Shown here one piece after another: positions 52,329-60,573 of a stretch of DNA of 64,000 bases. A program made the translations under genes and the position numbers. This DNA is from Rhodopseudomonas infernalis (lineage in GTDB: Bacteria > Pseudomonadota > Alphaproteobacteria > Rhizobiales > Xanthobacteraceae), in NCBI RefSeq assembly GCF_022271405.1, contig NZ_JAJNAL010000015.1, positions 49,480 to 113,479 on the forward strand. The letters are read 5' to 3'. The notes under the pieces are model-generated. The model did no database searches, was not told the DNA's origin, and saw only the letters and a program-made list of their open reading frames with translations. How positions within the stretch are numbered: position 1 is the stretch's first letter; every line of letters begins with the position of its first letter.

Positions 52329-53249
52329 TCACGCCGCCGGCACGATCCTGCGCACGTCGCCGCTGTCGGTGACGAAGGCCGCACCGGGCTTGGCGTAGAG
52401 GAAGCCGTTGGACTGTTTCAGCGGGTAGATCGCCGACAGCTTCGCGGTGGCGTCGGATGCGCTCACCTTGCCGTCCACCACGTCGCGGAACAGCTTGGCC
52501 ACCGCCACCATGTCGCATTGCTGCGGCGACAGGCGCAGCGCGCCGACGCCGGCATCGCGGAGCTTGTCGATGTCGCCGAGCAGGCTGGCGCAGGTGTAGG
52601 ACAGCGTCTGCACGCCGTTCATCGCCAAAAATGGTTCGTCATCGAGCGTCGTGACCGCGAGGCCGTCGGGGTCCTGGTCGCAGACGAATTTGCAATTGTC
52701 CTTCGACAGCTTGTTGAGGCGGGCGTGATAGCAGCGCGCCGAGATCGCCAGCGGCACACGGCCGAACGCGAACACCTCGAACGTCACCTCCGGCTGCGAG
52801 CGCGCGATGGCGCGGATCGCGGACAGCGGCAGTTCGGGCGGCAGGCAGATCCGCGTCGCGCCGCGCGTCGCGAAATACGTGGCGGTCGCCTCGTTGTAGA
52901 TGTTGACGAACGGGCCGATCGCATGCGGCTTGCCGCCGATCATGCCGAGGCAGGTGAGATCGTTCACCTCCATGGTGAAGCTGTCGTCGCCGGCGAGCTC
53001 GGTCATCGCCTTGCGCTCGCGCGGGAGCGACATCAGCGTCAGCGATCCCATCAGCACGGTCTTGCCGGCCGCCGCGAGGCGCTCGACCACCGCGGGAATG
53101 TGCGGATCGAGGAACGGCGAGCGCTTCGAGCACACCACCTCGCCGACCACCACGGTGTCGACGGGCGCTTCGTCGGCGATGCGGAAATAGAAGTCGCGCC
53201 ACTCTTCCGGTTTCCAGTTGAACAGCACCGGTCCGAGGGTGAGTTGCAT
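52329..53249 (-). CDS. ubiV: UbiV, oxygen-independent ubiquinone hydroxylation protein (U32 family)
   Basis: The 306-residue protein of the peptidase U32 fold works with UbiU and UbiT in O2-independent ring hydroxylation of ubiquinone. Four Cys are placed as in E. coli UbiV: residue 40 (VGEVVCSKR) and 173, 186, 190 (SARCYHARLN, KDNCKFVCDQ); the C-x12-C-x3-C spacing equals that of the known [4Fe-4S] ligands. It follows ubiU by 64 bases. The function is strongly inferred from ligand conservation and gene order. Confidence 0.93.
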   Translation of the reverse strand: MQLTLGPVLFNWKPEEWRDFYFRIADEAPVDTVVVGEVVCSKRSPFLDPHIPAVVERLAAAGKTVLMGSLTLMSLPRERKAMTELAGDDSFTMEVNDLTCLGMIGGKPHAIGPFVNIYNEATATYFATRGATRICLPPELPLSAIRAIARSQPEVTFEVFAFGRVPLAISARCYHARLNKLSKDNCKFVCDQDPDGLAVTTLDDEPFLAMNGVQTLSYTCASLLGDIDKLRDAGVGALRLSPQQCDMVAVAKLFRDVVDGKVSASDATAKLSAIYPLKQSNGFLYAKPGAAFVTDSGDVRRIVPAA

Positions 53250-53313
53250 GATACGCCTCGCTGCGTGAGTGATCGCCGGCGCGCGAAGCGCCGGAGCTGT
53301 GAGCGCCAGGATC

Positions 53314-54291
53314 CTAGCGCCAAGTCTTCTTGTAGGCGCCGGTGGTGGTCGACTGGCCTTCGGTGAGGCCGCGCAGCGCGTCGACCGGGAGCGGCCGGCC
53401 TTCGTCCATTGCGCTCAGCACTTCCTTGAAGGTCTTCACGACGCGCTCGATATAGGCGCGGCCGCGCTGGCGGCCTTCGATCTTCAGCGCCGCGACGCCG
53501 GCGGCGCGCAGATCCGGCAGCATCGTGGTGGCGTCGAGCGAGGCCGGGTCTTCGAACAGATAGCCGCAGCCCTCGTCGGTCTGGTAACGGCCCTTGCACA
53601 GCGTCGGATAGGCCGCCGCTTCGCCCTTGGCGAATTTGTTGATGGTGAATTCGCCGAGCCGCGACACCAGCGCGCCGTTATGTTCGCGATACTGGATCGC
53701 CGCAGCGGGCGAACAGACCCCGTCCATGTTGGGCGACTTGCCGGTGGCGTAGGACGACAGCGAGCAGCGGCCTTCCTCCATCACGCACAGCCCGCCGAAG
53801 ATGAACACTTCGGTCTCGCAGTTCACCTCTTTGGTGATCGCCGCGATCTCCTGCACGCTCAGCACCCGCGGCAGCACCACGCGCTTGGCGTTGAAGCTGT
53901 CGACGTAGAATTTGATCGAGTCGGCATTCGCGGCCGCGGCCTGCACCGAGACGTGCAGCCGCTGTTGCGGATGCGTCCGCGCGCAGTAATCCATCACGCC
54001 GACATCGGCGAGGATCAGCGCATCGGCCTCCGCCTCGACCGCATCGTCCACAGCGCGCTGCCACAGCTCGACATTGCCGGCGCGCGCGAACGTGTTGATC
54101 GCCACCAGCACGGTGACGCCGTAGCGATGCGCGTGCGCGATCGACTCCCGCATCTCCTCGCGGCTGAAATTCAGCCCCGGGAAGTTGCGCGCGTTGGTCT
54201 CGTCATTGAAGCCGCAATAGATCGCGTCGGCACCGGCGGCGACGGCATCGTGCAGCGCCGCGGGTGTGCCCGCGGGACAAATCAGTTCCAT
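53314..54291 (-). CDS. ubiU: UbiU, oxygen-independent ubiquinone hydroxylation protein (U32 family)
   Basis: The 325-residue U32 protein starts MELICPAGTPAALHDAVAAG. Cys residues at 169, 176, 193 and 232 (GGLCVMEEGRC, DGVCSPA, YPTLCKGRY) are at the same numbers as the [4Fe-4S] ligands of E. coli UbiU, a clear match. It forms a complex with UbiV and supplies ring hydroxylation without oxygen. It starts 3 bases after ubiT, so the two are translationally linked. In a phototroph this lets ubiquinone be made in anaerobic light. Confidence 0.95.
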   Translation of the reverse strand: MELICPAGTPAALHDAVAAGADAIYCGFNDETNARNFPGLNFSREEMRESIAHAHRYGVTVLVAINTFARAGNVELWQRAVDDAVEAEADALILADVGVMDYCARTHPQQRLHVSVQAAAANADSIKFYVDSFNAKRVVLPRVLSVQEIAAITKEVNCETEVFIFGGLCVMEEGRCSLSSYATGKSPNMDGVCSPAAAIQYREHNGALVSRLGEFTINKFAKGEAAAYPTLCKGRYQTDEGCGYLFEDPASLDATTMLPDLRAAGVAALKIEGRQRGRAYIERVVKTFKEVLSAMDEGRPLPVDALRGLTEGQSTTTGAYKKTWR

Positions 54292-54294
54292 GCT

Positions 54295-54840
54295 CTAACC
54301 TCTGCCGGTGGCGCCCATCTCTTCACGGTACGTCGGCTGCGCGCCCACCAGGCTGCGCAGAATTCGTTCGATCGGGGCCGCCAGCGGGCCGAACCACGCC
54401 ACCGACTCCTTGAGGAAATCGACACGGGAATCGTCGATCGCGTTGCGCAGCGCCACGACGGCTTCCATGTCGCCGTCGATCTCGATGTCGCGCGAGAAGA
54501 ACAGCGCGTCGCCGTCATAGGAACCGTCGGTCATGCCGATCAGCGCCGACAGCGGCCCGGCGATCCGCGCGTCGATATTCGACGGCAGCGTGCGCACCAC
54601 CGTGACGCGCGGGTTCATCCGCCGCGGCTCGAGCACGAAGGCGAGCGGCAGATCGGTCGGCGCGAGGCCGTAGCGCTTGCCGGTGTGCGTGCCGAGACGA
54701 TCGAAGATGCGGGGATGCCGACTGCGGATTTCCCGCAGGCAAATGCCGAGCAACACCTGCAGGGGCAACAGCGGCAGAACCCGCGTTGCGAGGGCAAGCG
54801 GCGCGGGCATCCTGGAGACGGACGAATTGGATACCGACAT
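54295..54840 (-). CDS. ubiT: UbiT, SCP2-domain protein of O2-independent ubiquinone synthesis
   Basis: The 181-residue protein has an SCP2 domain: LPLQVLLGICLREIRSRHP, LAFVLEPRRMNPRVTVVR, ARIAGPLSALIGMTDGSYDG and DALFFSRDIEIDGDMEAVVA. UbiT is the anaerobic counterpart of UbiJ and binds isoprenoid quinone intermediates. The N-terminus is less conserved; ATG 54840 is the first start. It leads the ubiTUV operon, divergent from ubiD, with a candidate FixK/Fnr box 51 bases upstream. Confidence 0.92.
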   Translation of the reverse strand: MSVSNSSVSRMPAPLALATRVLPLLPLQVLLGICLREIRSRHPRIFDRLGTHTGKRYGLAPTDLPLAFVLEPRRMNPRVTVVRTLPSNIDARIAGPLSALIGMTDGSYDGDALFFSRDIEIDGDMEAVVALRNAIDDSRVDFLKESVAWFGPLAAPIERILRSLVGAQPTYREEMGATGRG

Positions 54841-54890
54841 GGGCCACCTTATGAGGAACCATTCGTTTAAACGGTCCCGCCGGTACTTCT

Positions 54891-54904
54891 TTGCGCCTGA
54901 TCAA
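54891..54904. promoter_or_regulatory. Candidate FixK/Fnr box, ubiTUV promoter
   Basis: The minus strand reads TTGA-TCAGGC-GCAA, one mismatch from TTGA-N6-TCAA. Its centre lies 57 bases before the ubiT start, so placement at -41.5 would give a start point near 54856 and a 16-base leader. Oxygen-sensitive control of ubiTUV is physiologically sensible. Confidence 0.45.
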
Positions 54905-54955
54905 AGACAGGTCCGATCGCAGATGCTGACCAGAAGGTGTCCGCACGGAGACACC

Positions 54956-56494
54956 ATGCTCAGCCGCGTCAAACCGCCCTTCCCGGACCTCCGCGCTTTC
55001 ACCGCCTATCTGGAATCCCGCGGTCAGTTGCACCGCATCCGCAAGCCGGTGTCGGTGGTCCACGACCTCACCGAAATTCATCGCCGCGTGCTGCACGCCG
55101 GCGGCCCGGCGCTGCTGATCGAAAACCCGATCAAGGCCGACGGCACGCCGTCGCAGATGCCGATCCTGGTCAATCTGTTCGGCACCGTCGAGCGCGTCGC
55201 CTGGGGGCTCGGCATCCTGCCGGAAAATCTCTCGCGGCTCGGCGAAGCGCTCGCCGAAATGCGCGAGCCGGCGCCGCCGCAGAGCCTTACCGACGCGCTG
55301 AGCAAACTGCCGATGGCCAAAGCCGCGCTGGCGATGCGGCCGAAGGTCGCCAAGTCGGCGCCGGTGCAGGATGTCGTGCTGACCGGCGATGCGGTCGATC
55401 TCGGCCGGCTGCCGATTCAGATTCCCTGGCCGGGCGAGCCGGCGCCGCTGATCACCTGGGGACTGGTGTTCACCAAGCCGGCCCCCGGCGCGGGCGGCAC
55501 CGACAATGTCGGCGTCTATAGGATGCAGGTGCTGGGCAAGGATCGTCTGATCATGCGCTGGCTGGCGCATCGCGGCGGCGCCAAGCATCATCATCAGTGG
55601 AAGGCGGCGGGTCGCGACATGCCGGTGGCGATCGTGATCGGCGCCGATCCGTCGATGATCCTCTCCGCGGTGCTGCCCCTGCCGGAGACCGTGTCGGAGA
55701 TCAAGTTCGCCGGGCTCTTGAGCGGTGAGCGGCCGAGCCTGACCTCTTGCGTGTCGATTCCGCTGAGCGTGCCGGCCGACGCCGAGATCGTGCTGGAAGG
55801 ATTCGTGTCGCCGACCGAGACCGCGCCGGAAGGCCCCTACGGCGATCACACCGGCTACTACAACGCGGTCGAGGAATTTCCGGTGATGCGGATCACCGCG
55901 ATCACGATGCGGCGCAACCCGATCTATCTGTCGACCTACACGGGCCGGCCGCCGGACGAGCCGTCGCGGCTCGGCGAAGCGTTCAACGACGTCTTCCTGC
56001 CGGTGGCGCGGCGGCAATTCCCCGAGATCGTCGATCTGTGGCTGCCGCCGGAAGCGTGCTCGTACCGGATCGCGGTGGCGTCGATCAAGAAACGCTATCC
56101 CGGCCAGGCGCGGCGGCTGATGATGGGGCTGTGGTCGATGCTGCCGCAGTTCAGCTACACCAAGCTGCTGATCATCGTCGACGACGACGTCGACGTCCGC
56201 GAATGGGCGGACGTGATGTGGGCGGTCTCGACGCGCTGCGACACCTCGCGCGACATGGTGTCGATCAGCGACACGCCGATCGATTACCTCGATTTCGCCT
56301 CGCCGAAATCCGGCCTCGGCGGCAAATTGGGGATCGACGCCACCAACAAGATCGGCACCGAGACCGAACGCGAATGGGGCAAGGTGCTGGAGATGGACAA
56401 GGACGTGATCGCGCGGGTCGACGCGATGTGGACCAGCCTCGGCCTCAGCCCCGCGCCGACGCCGTCCGCGGCGCCGCGCAGGCTGCTGCGATGA
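54956..56494 (+). CDS. ubiD: UbiD-family decarboxylase
   Basis: The 512-residue prenylated-FMN enzyme starts at ATG 54956 (MLSRVKPPFPDLRAFTAYLE). UbiD motifs: LIENPIKADGTPSQMPILVN, TWGLVFTKPAPGAGGTDNVG, MRWLAHRGGAKHHHQWKAAG, FVSPTETAPEGPYGDHTGYY (conserved acid) and ASTRCDTSRDMVSISDTPID-like text (AVSTRCDTSRDM). It probably decarboxylates the 3-octaprenyl-4-hydroxybenzoate intermediate; other aromatic or acrylic acids are possible in this family. It overlaps ubiX by four bases and is divergent from ubiTUV. Confidence 0.92.
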   Translation: MLSRVKPPFPDLRAFTAYLESRGQLHRIRKPVSVVHDLTEIHRRVLHAGGPALLIENPIKADGTPSQMPILVNLFGTVERVAWGLGILPENLSRLGEALAEMREPAPPQSLTDALSKLPMAKAALAMRPKVAKSAPVQDVVLTGDAVDLGRLPIQIPWPGEPAPLITWGLVFTKPAPGAGGTDNVGVYRMQVLGKDRLIMRWLAHRGGAKHHHQWKAAGRDMPVAIVIGADPSMILSAVLPLPETVSEIKFAGLLSGERPSLTSCVSIPLSVPADAEIVLEGFVSPTETAPEGPYGDHTGYYNAVEEFPVMRITAITMRRNPIYLSTYTGRPPDEPSRLGEAFNDVFLPVARRQFPEIVDLWLPPEACSYRIAVASIKKRYPGQARRLMMGLWSMLPQFSYTKLLIIVDDDVDVREWADVMWAVSTRCDTSRDMVSISDTPIDYLDFASPKSGLGGKLGIDATNKIGTETEREWGKVLEMDKDVIARVDAMWTSLGLSPAPTPSAAPRRLLR

Positions 56495-57093
56495 GCGCGC
56501 CGCGCCGCATCGTTGTCGGCATCAGCGGCGCATCGGGCGCCGCGGTCGGCCTGCGGGTCGTCGAACTACTCGCCACCACCGACTGCGAGATTCACCTCGT
56601 CGTCTCGGCCGCCGCGGAGCGCACCATCGCCTACGAGGTCGGGCCGAAGGCGCTCGAACATACGATCGAGATCGTCGAGCGTCATCACGACTTCAACGAC
56701 GTCGGCGCCAGCATCGCGTCGGGTTCGTTCCGGACCAGCGGCATGATCGTGGCGCCGTGCTCGATCCGCACGCTGTCGGCGATCGCCTCGGGCAATCTCG
56801 ACAACCTGCTGATCCGCGCCGCCGACGTGCAGCTCAAGGAGCGCCGCCGCCTGGTGCTGATGCTGCGCGAGACGCCGCTGCATCTCGGGCATATCCGCAG
56901 CATGGCGCAGGTCACCGAGATCGGCGGCATCGTCGCGCCGATCTCGCCGGCGTTCTATCAGCGGCCGCGCTCGATCAGCGAGATGATCGACCACATCGCG
57001 CTGCGCGCGATCGGCCTGCTCGGCCTCGACGACCTCGAATTATCCGCGCCGGAATGGTCCGACGACACGCCGCCGACTTGTCCGAAGAGTTGA
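56491..57093 (+). CDS. ubiX: UbiX flavin prenyltransferase
   Basis: The 200-residue enzyme prenylates FMN to make the cofactor of UbiD. It starts MSAPRRIVVGISGASGAAVG (flavin-binding loop). Further motifs: SGSFRTSGMIVAPCSIRTLS, LLIRAADVQLKERRRLVLML and RETPLHLGHIRSMAQVTEIG. The start overlaps the ubiD stop (ATGA, 56491-56494), so cofactor maker and user are coupled. Confidence 0.96.
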   Translation: MSAPRRIVVGISGASGAAVGLRVVELLATTDCEIHLVVSAAAERTIAYEVGPKALEHTIEIVERHHDFNDVGASIASGSFRTSGMIVAPCSIRTLSAIASGNLDNLLIRAADVQLKERRRLVLMLRETPLHLGHIRSMAQVTEIGGIVAPISPAFYQRPRSISEMIDHIALRAIGLLGLDDLELSAPEWSDDTPPTCPKS

Positions 57094-57118
57094 TGAGCCC
57101 CTTCGATGCACAGCCTGC

Positions 57119-57297
57119 TCCTTCTCCCCGCGTGCGGGGAGAAGGGTGGGATGAGGGGGCGTCTCCGCGCTGCCGAGCGCGGCTTTGATTTCGACAAGCT
57201 GCAGTCGATGACGATGCCGAGACGCTCAGACTCGCGGAGAAGCCCCCTCACCCGCCCGGCTTCGCCGGTCGACCTCTCCCCGCGCGCGGGGACAGGT
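57119..57297. repeat. Long inverted repeat of CTTCTCCCCGCGTGCGGGGAG type
   Basis: The left end has a CTCCCCGCGTGCGGGGAG hairpin and GATGAGGGGGCGTCTCCGCG, the right end CGCGGAGAAGCCCCCTCACC and CCTCTCCCCGCGCGCGGGGA. The same building blocks recur at 62613-62778. It lies between ubiX and the converging lipoprotein gene. Confidence 0.6.
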
Positions 57298-57312
57298 TAG
57301 GCTGCCAGCGCC

Positions 57313-57903
57313 TCAGCCGCACAGCGGGATCCTTTCGGGCACGGCTTCTTTCGGCACGTCCTTGCGCAGATCGACATCGCGCGTCAGCGGGAAGAAGTCG
57401 CCGGTGCGCTCGGTCTTGAGATAGGTGGTGATCAGCGTTGTGGCCGGCAGCGCACCGGTGCGGCACGCTTCGGCGCCGACGCCGAGCGCCAGCGACCCGC
57501 GCTCGCCCTTCGCCTTGTGGGCGGCCATCTCGTCGCGCACCGCCAGCACACGGGGCACGTCCGCCGGTTCGATCCGGAAAGCATAGATCGTGGTGTCCTT
57601 CGTCACCTCGCCCGCCAGTGACAGCAATTCGGCGGGATCGTCGAGATCACCCAGCACGAAGGCCTGCTCGCGCTTTTCGGCCCCGACCGTCACGGTGATC
57701 CGAAGCGTCACGCGACGCGGCCGCAGGCCCTGCGGCAGGCGCACGGCGATGCGCAGCGCGGCCGGATCGGTCGCCGACAGATCGGTGCGCGCGAGTCGGA
57801 CCATCGACGTCACCGGAACGGAGCTGCAGGCGGTCAGAGTGCCGAGCGCCAGAAGGGCGGCGGCGGTGAGTTGGGACAGAGCCGGGAAGCGCATGACGCT
57901 CAT
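57313..57903 (-). CDS. Hypothetical lipoprotein
   Basis: The 196-residue protein has a lipoprotein signal (LTAAALLALGTLTACSS, lipobox LTAC with Cys near 26) and so is probably anchored to a membrane. The mature part is a beta-rich domain with one late Cys pair (GAEACRTGA and the terminal PLCG). No family is recognised. It is divergent from the DUF2975 gene. Function unknown. Confidence 0.8.
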   Translation of the reverse strand: MSVMRFPALSQLTAAALLALGTLTACSSVPVTSMVRLARTDLSATDPAALRIAVRLPQGLRPRRVTLRITVTVGAEKREQAFVLGDLDDPAELLSLAGEVTKDTTIYAFRIEPADVPRVLAVRDEMAAHKAKGERGSLALGVGAEACRTGALPATTLITTYLKTERTGDFFPLTRDVDLRKDVPKEAVPERIPLCG

Positions 57904-57972
57904 CCTACCTTGACGATGATAAATTATTGCTTTACAATAATTTCATCTCGAAATAGATGATGGAGTTCCCCA

Positions 57973-58539
57973 ATGCAAGCCCCTTCCTCGACGTCCGCGA
58001 CGGAGCCGAACGGCTCGGCCGCGGTGCGGCTGTCGCGCGCGATGCAGTGGGTCACGACGGGTGGAATCGTGCTGATCGTCGGCCTGCTCGGCGCCTCCTT
58101 CATCTTCCAGAGCTGGACCCGCAATCTGCTGCTGACGAAGCTCGGCGACGTCGGCGCGCGGCTGCCACTCGACGCCGGCAATCAGGCGCTGGCCGCGATC
58201 ATCATCGCGGTGCCGGTGGCCGTGCTGGTGTGGGGACTGTTGAATGTGCGCGCGCTGTTCGGTGACTTTGCGCGCGGGCGCGTCTTCACGGCGGCGACGG
58301 CCACGCATCTGCAGCGCTTCGGCATCGCGGTGGCGGCGCAGGGAGCGCTTGGCCCAGTGACCGCGACCGCACTGGCGCTCGTGCTGTCGCTCGGCAACCC
58401 GCCGGATCAACGGATGCTGGTGCTGACCTTCTCCAGCAACGACTACATCTCGGTGATCGTCGGCGGCGTACTGATCGCAGTCGCCGCGGTGATGCGCGAG
58501 GCGACGCGGCTCGCCGACGAGAACGCGAGCTTCGTGTAG
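57973..58539 (+). CDS. DUF2975-type membrane protein
   Basis: The 188-residue protein has four hydrophobic helices (GIVLIVGLLGASFIFQSW, AAIIIAVPVAVLVWGLLNVR, AVAAQGALGPVTATALALVL, ISVIVGGVLIAVAAVM) and the DUF2975 sequence LFGDFARGRVFTAATATHLQ near the middle, then MREATRLADENASFV at the end. It is followed 3 bases later by a small HTH protein, the standard partner. Function in this family is not established. Confidence 0.82.
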   Translation: MQAPSSTSATEPNGSAAVRLSRAMQWVTTGGIVLIVGLLGASFIFQSWTRNLLLTKLGDVGARLPLDAGNQALAAIIIAVPVAVLVWGLLNVRALFGDFARGRVFTAATATHLQRFGIAVAAQGALGPVTATALALVLSLGNPPDQRMLVLTFSSNDYISVIVGGVLIAVAAVMREATRLADENASFV

Positions 58540-58542
58540 CCG

Positions 58543-58776
58543 ATGGCGATCGTGGTCAATCTCGACGTCATGCTGGCGCGGCGCAAGATGCGCTCGAAGG
58601 AGCTGGCCGAGCGCATCGGCATCACCGAGCAGAATGTCTCACTGCTGAAATCAGGAAAGGTGAAGGGCATCCGCTTCGACACGCTGGAGCGGATCTGCGT
58701 GGCACTCGACTGCCAGCCCGGCGACATTCTGGAGTTCGTGGCGGACGGCCCCGAAAAGGAACCGGCACCCACCTGA
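58543..58776 (+). CDS. YozG-like small HTH (Xre) regulator
   Basis: The 77-residue protein is a lone helix-turn-helix: MAIVVNLDVMLARRKMRSKE, LAERIGITEQNVSLLKSGKV, IRFDTLERICVALDCQPGDI. YozG-type proteins almost always follow a DUF2975 gene, as here, and probably regulate it. Stops converge with a small membrane ORF on the other strand. Confidence 0.88.
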   Translation: MAIVVNLDVMLARRKMRSKELAERIGITEQNVSLLKSGKVKGIRFDTLERICVALDCQPGDILEFVADGPEKEPAPT

Positions 58777-58838
58777 TAAGATGGATGCCGGCATTTATCG
58801 CATAAGCCGGGACTTCATGTCCCGACATCGGCGCTGAG

Positions 58839-59066
58839 TCAGCGCGCCTGGCCCGCGAGATGGTCGTGGGGACGCCAGTCTTCGGCGGCGTCGTCCCAGT
58901 AGTGCGCGTCGTCGAAACGCTTCCAGCGCGCGGTCTCGGACACCATTTCGCGTCCGCCATAGACCAGTGCAACGAGGCCAATCAGGCCGACCAGCACGTA
59001 GATCGCAGCGATCAAGGCAACAATGGTCAAGGCTTCATCCTCACTGTGGTGGTTGATGAGTTGCAC
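58839..59066 (-). CDS. Small membrane protein
   Basis: The 75-residue frame has one strong transmembrane helix (TIVALIAAIYVLVGLIGLVA, about residues 13-35) and a charged cytosolic tail with RWKRFDDAHYWDDAAEDWRP. The tail composition suggests a true protein. Neighbour 59104-59358 on the same strand is also a small membrane protein. No family or function recognised. Confidence 0.5.
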   Translation of the reverse strand: MQLINHHSEDEALTIVALIAAIYVLVGLIGLVALVYGGREMVSETARWKRFDDAHYWDDAAEDWRPHDHLAGQAR

Positions 59067-59103
59067 CCGTTGGGTCGCGGCGGGTGCGCCGCGTTATGCG
59101 AGA

Positions 59104-59358
59104 TCAGGAATTCGCCCAGGCGAACCAGCCGGACCGCGACGGCCGCACCGGCGCAGGCACACTCACAGGCTCCGGCTGCCGCACCTGCGCGCGCCGAAAC
59201 AACCTCTGCCGAATGTCGTCGAGAACCAGATACGCGATCAGTGCGGCCGGAACCGCACAGGCCAGGAACAACACAAGCGAACCAAGCGAAGCGAGATACA
59301 CGCCAATCTCCTGCCGTTGTTGAGCCGGAAAACTAGACGCGGGTACCGCCGGCTGCAT
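59104..59358 (-). CDS. Small membrane protein
   Basis: The 84-residue frame has one hydrophobic helix (YLASLGSLVLFLACAVPAAL, about residues 21-45), then DDIRQRLFRRAQV and a Pro/Val-rich end. It lies 37 bases upstream of the other small membrane ORF and might form an operon with it. Supported only by composition. Confidence 0.4.
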   Translation of the reverse strand: MQPAVPASSFPAQQRQEIGVYLASLGSLVLFLACAVPAALIAYLVLDDIRQRLFRRAQVRQPEPVSVPAPVRPSRSGWFAWANS

Positions 59359-59539
59359 TGCGCCGGATCAATTCCGAACCGGCGCAGCCGCCGGATCGGA
59401 ATGATTAGTCTCATGTAGTTAGCTGATCGTTAAGGGGAATTTTCTGCTCGTCACACCACGAGGAAGCACTTCACTGCATCGTGAAAAGCCGTGCACCGAC
59501 GTCAATCTGTCGCAGAGCTGGTGAACGGGCCTTCGCTGG

Positions 59540-60565
59540 TCACACCGGCTTCAGCCGGTAGTGACTGACACCCCACTCGTCGCCATCGGCGTAGCCGAAC
59601 AGACCGGAGGTCGCGAGGAAGAACCAGCGCCAGCGCCGCATCCACAGCGCGGTGTCGTCGCCGTACACCGGGCGCAGGATGGTTTCGATCTCGGTCGTAT
59701 GCTTGTCGAAATTGGTCAGCCAGTCCTCGGCGGTCCGCTGATAGTGCCGACCGCTCCAGCGCCATTGCTCGTCGATGGTGAACAGATCGCCGTATTGGCG
59801 GATCAGCTTGTGGCTCGGCATCACGCCGCCGGTGAAGAAATGCTGCGCGATCCAGTCGTCGCGGTCGGCACGGTCGAACAGATAGGCGCCGCTGCGATGG
59901 GTGAAGATGTGCATGAAGAACAGCCCGCCCGGATTTAACCAACCGCGGATCCGGCCGAGCAGCTTGCGCCAGTTCATCATGTGCTCGAACATTTCGACCG
60001 AGACGATGCGGTCGAATTTGTCGTCCGGCTCGAACGCGTTCATGTCGCAGGTGATCACCCGCAGATTGGGAAGCCCGCGCGCCGCCGCCTCGCTTTCGAT
60101 GTAGTGCCGCTGCGAGGCGGAATTCGACACCGCGACGATGCGGGCGTTCGGCAGCTGCCGCGCCATCGCCAGCGACAGCGAACCCCAGCCGCAGCCGAGC
60201 TCGAGGATCGACTGGCCGTCGCGCAGGTCGGCGTGCTCCATCGTCAGCCGCAGCGCTTCGTCTTCGGCCTGCGCCAGCTTGGTGTCGGCATCGCGATAGA
60301 AGCACGACGAGTACTTGCGGTTCGGCCCCAGCACCTTGCCGAAGAACGCGGCCGGCACCTCGTAGTGCTGGGCGTTGGCCGCGTCGGTGTGTTCGGCCAC
60401 GGCGCGCGACGCCATCTCGCGGGCGAAGGCGGCGTCGGCCGCCTCGTTGCCTTCAGCCAGCTTGGCGGCGGTGCGGGCGCACAGCCGCTGGATGCCGGTG
60501 CGGATCACCGCATCCGGCAGCGGCACGCGCTCGGCGACGCCGATGATCGAAGATACGAAGCTCAT
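59540..60565 (-). CDS. Cyclopropane-fatty-acyl-phospholipid synthase-like methyltransferase
   Basis: The 341-residue enzyme belongs to the SAM-dependent Cfa/mycolic-acid methyltransferase family that methylates unsaturated lipids. It starts MSFVSSIIGVAERVPLPDAV. Motifs: YEVPAAFFGKVLGPNRKYSS (CFA lead-in), ILELGCGWGSLSLAMARQ (SAM site), RIVSVEMFEHMMNWRKLLGR and HIFTHRSGAYLFDRADRDDW. It is 8 bases downstream of the DUF1295 membrane gene, a common pairing. Substrate lipid not determined. Confidence 0.9.
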   Translation of the reverse strand: MSFVSSIIGVAERVPLPDAVIRTGIQRLCARTAAKLAEGNEAADAAFAREMASRAVAEHTDAANAQHYEVPAAFFGKVLGPNRKYSSCFYRDADTKLAQAEDEALRLTMEHADLRDGQSILELGCGWGSLSLAMARQLPNARIVAVSNSASQRHYIESEAAARGLPNLRVITCDMNAFEPDDKFDRIVSVEMFEHMMNWRKLLGRIRGWLNPGGLFFMHIFTHRSGAYLFDRADRDDWIAQHFFTGGVMPSHKLIRQYGDLFTIDEQWRWSGRHYQRTAEDWLTNFDKHTTEIETILRPVYGDDTALWMRRWRWFFLATSGLFGYADGDEWGVSHYRLKPV

Positions 60566-60573
60566 GAGCCGGC

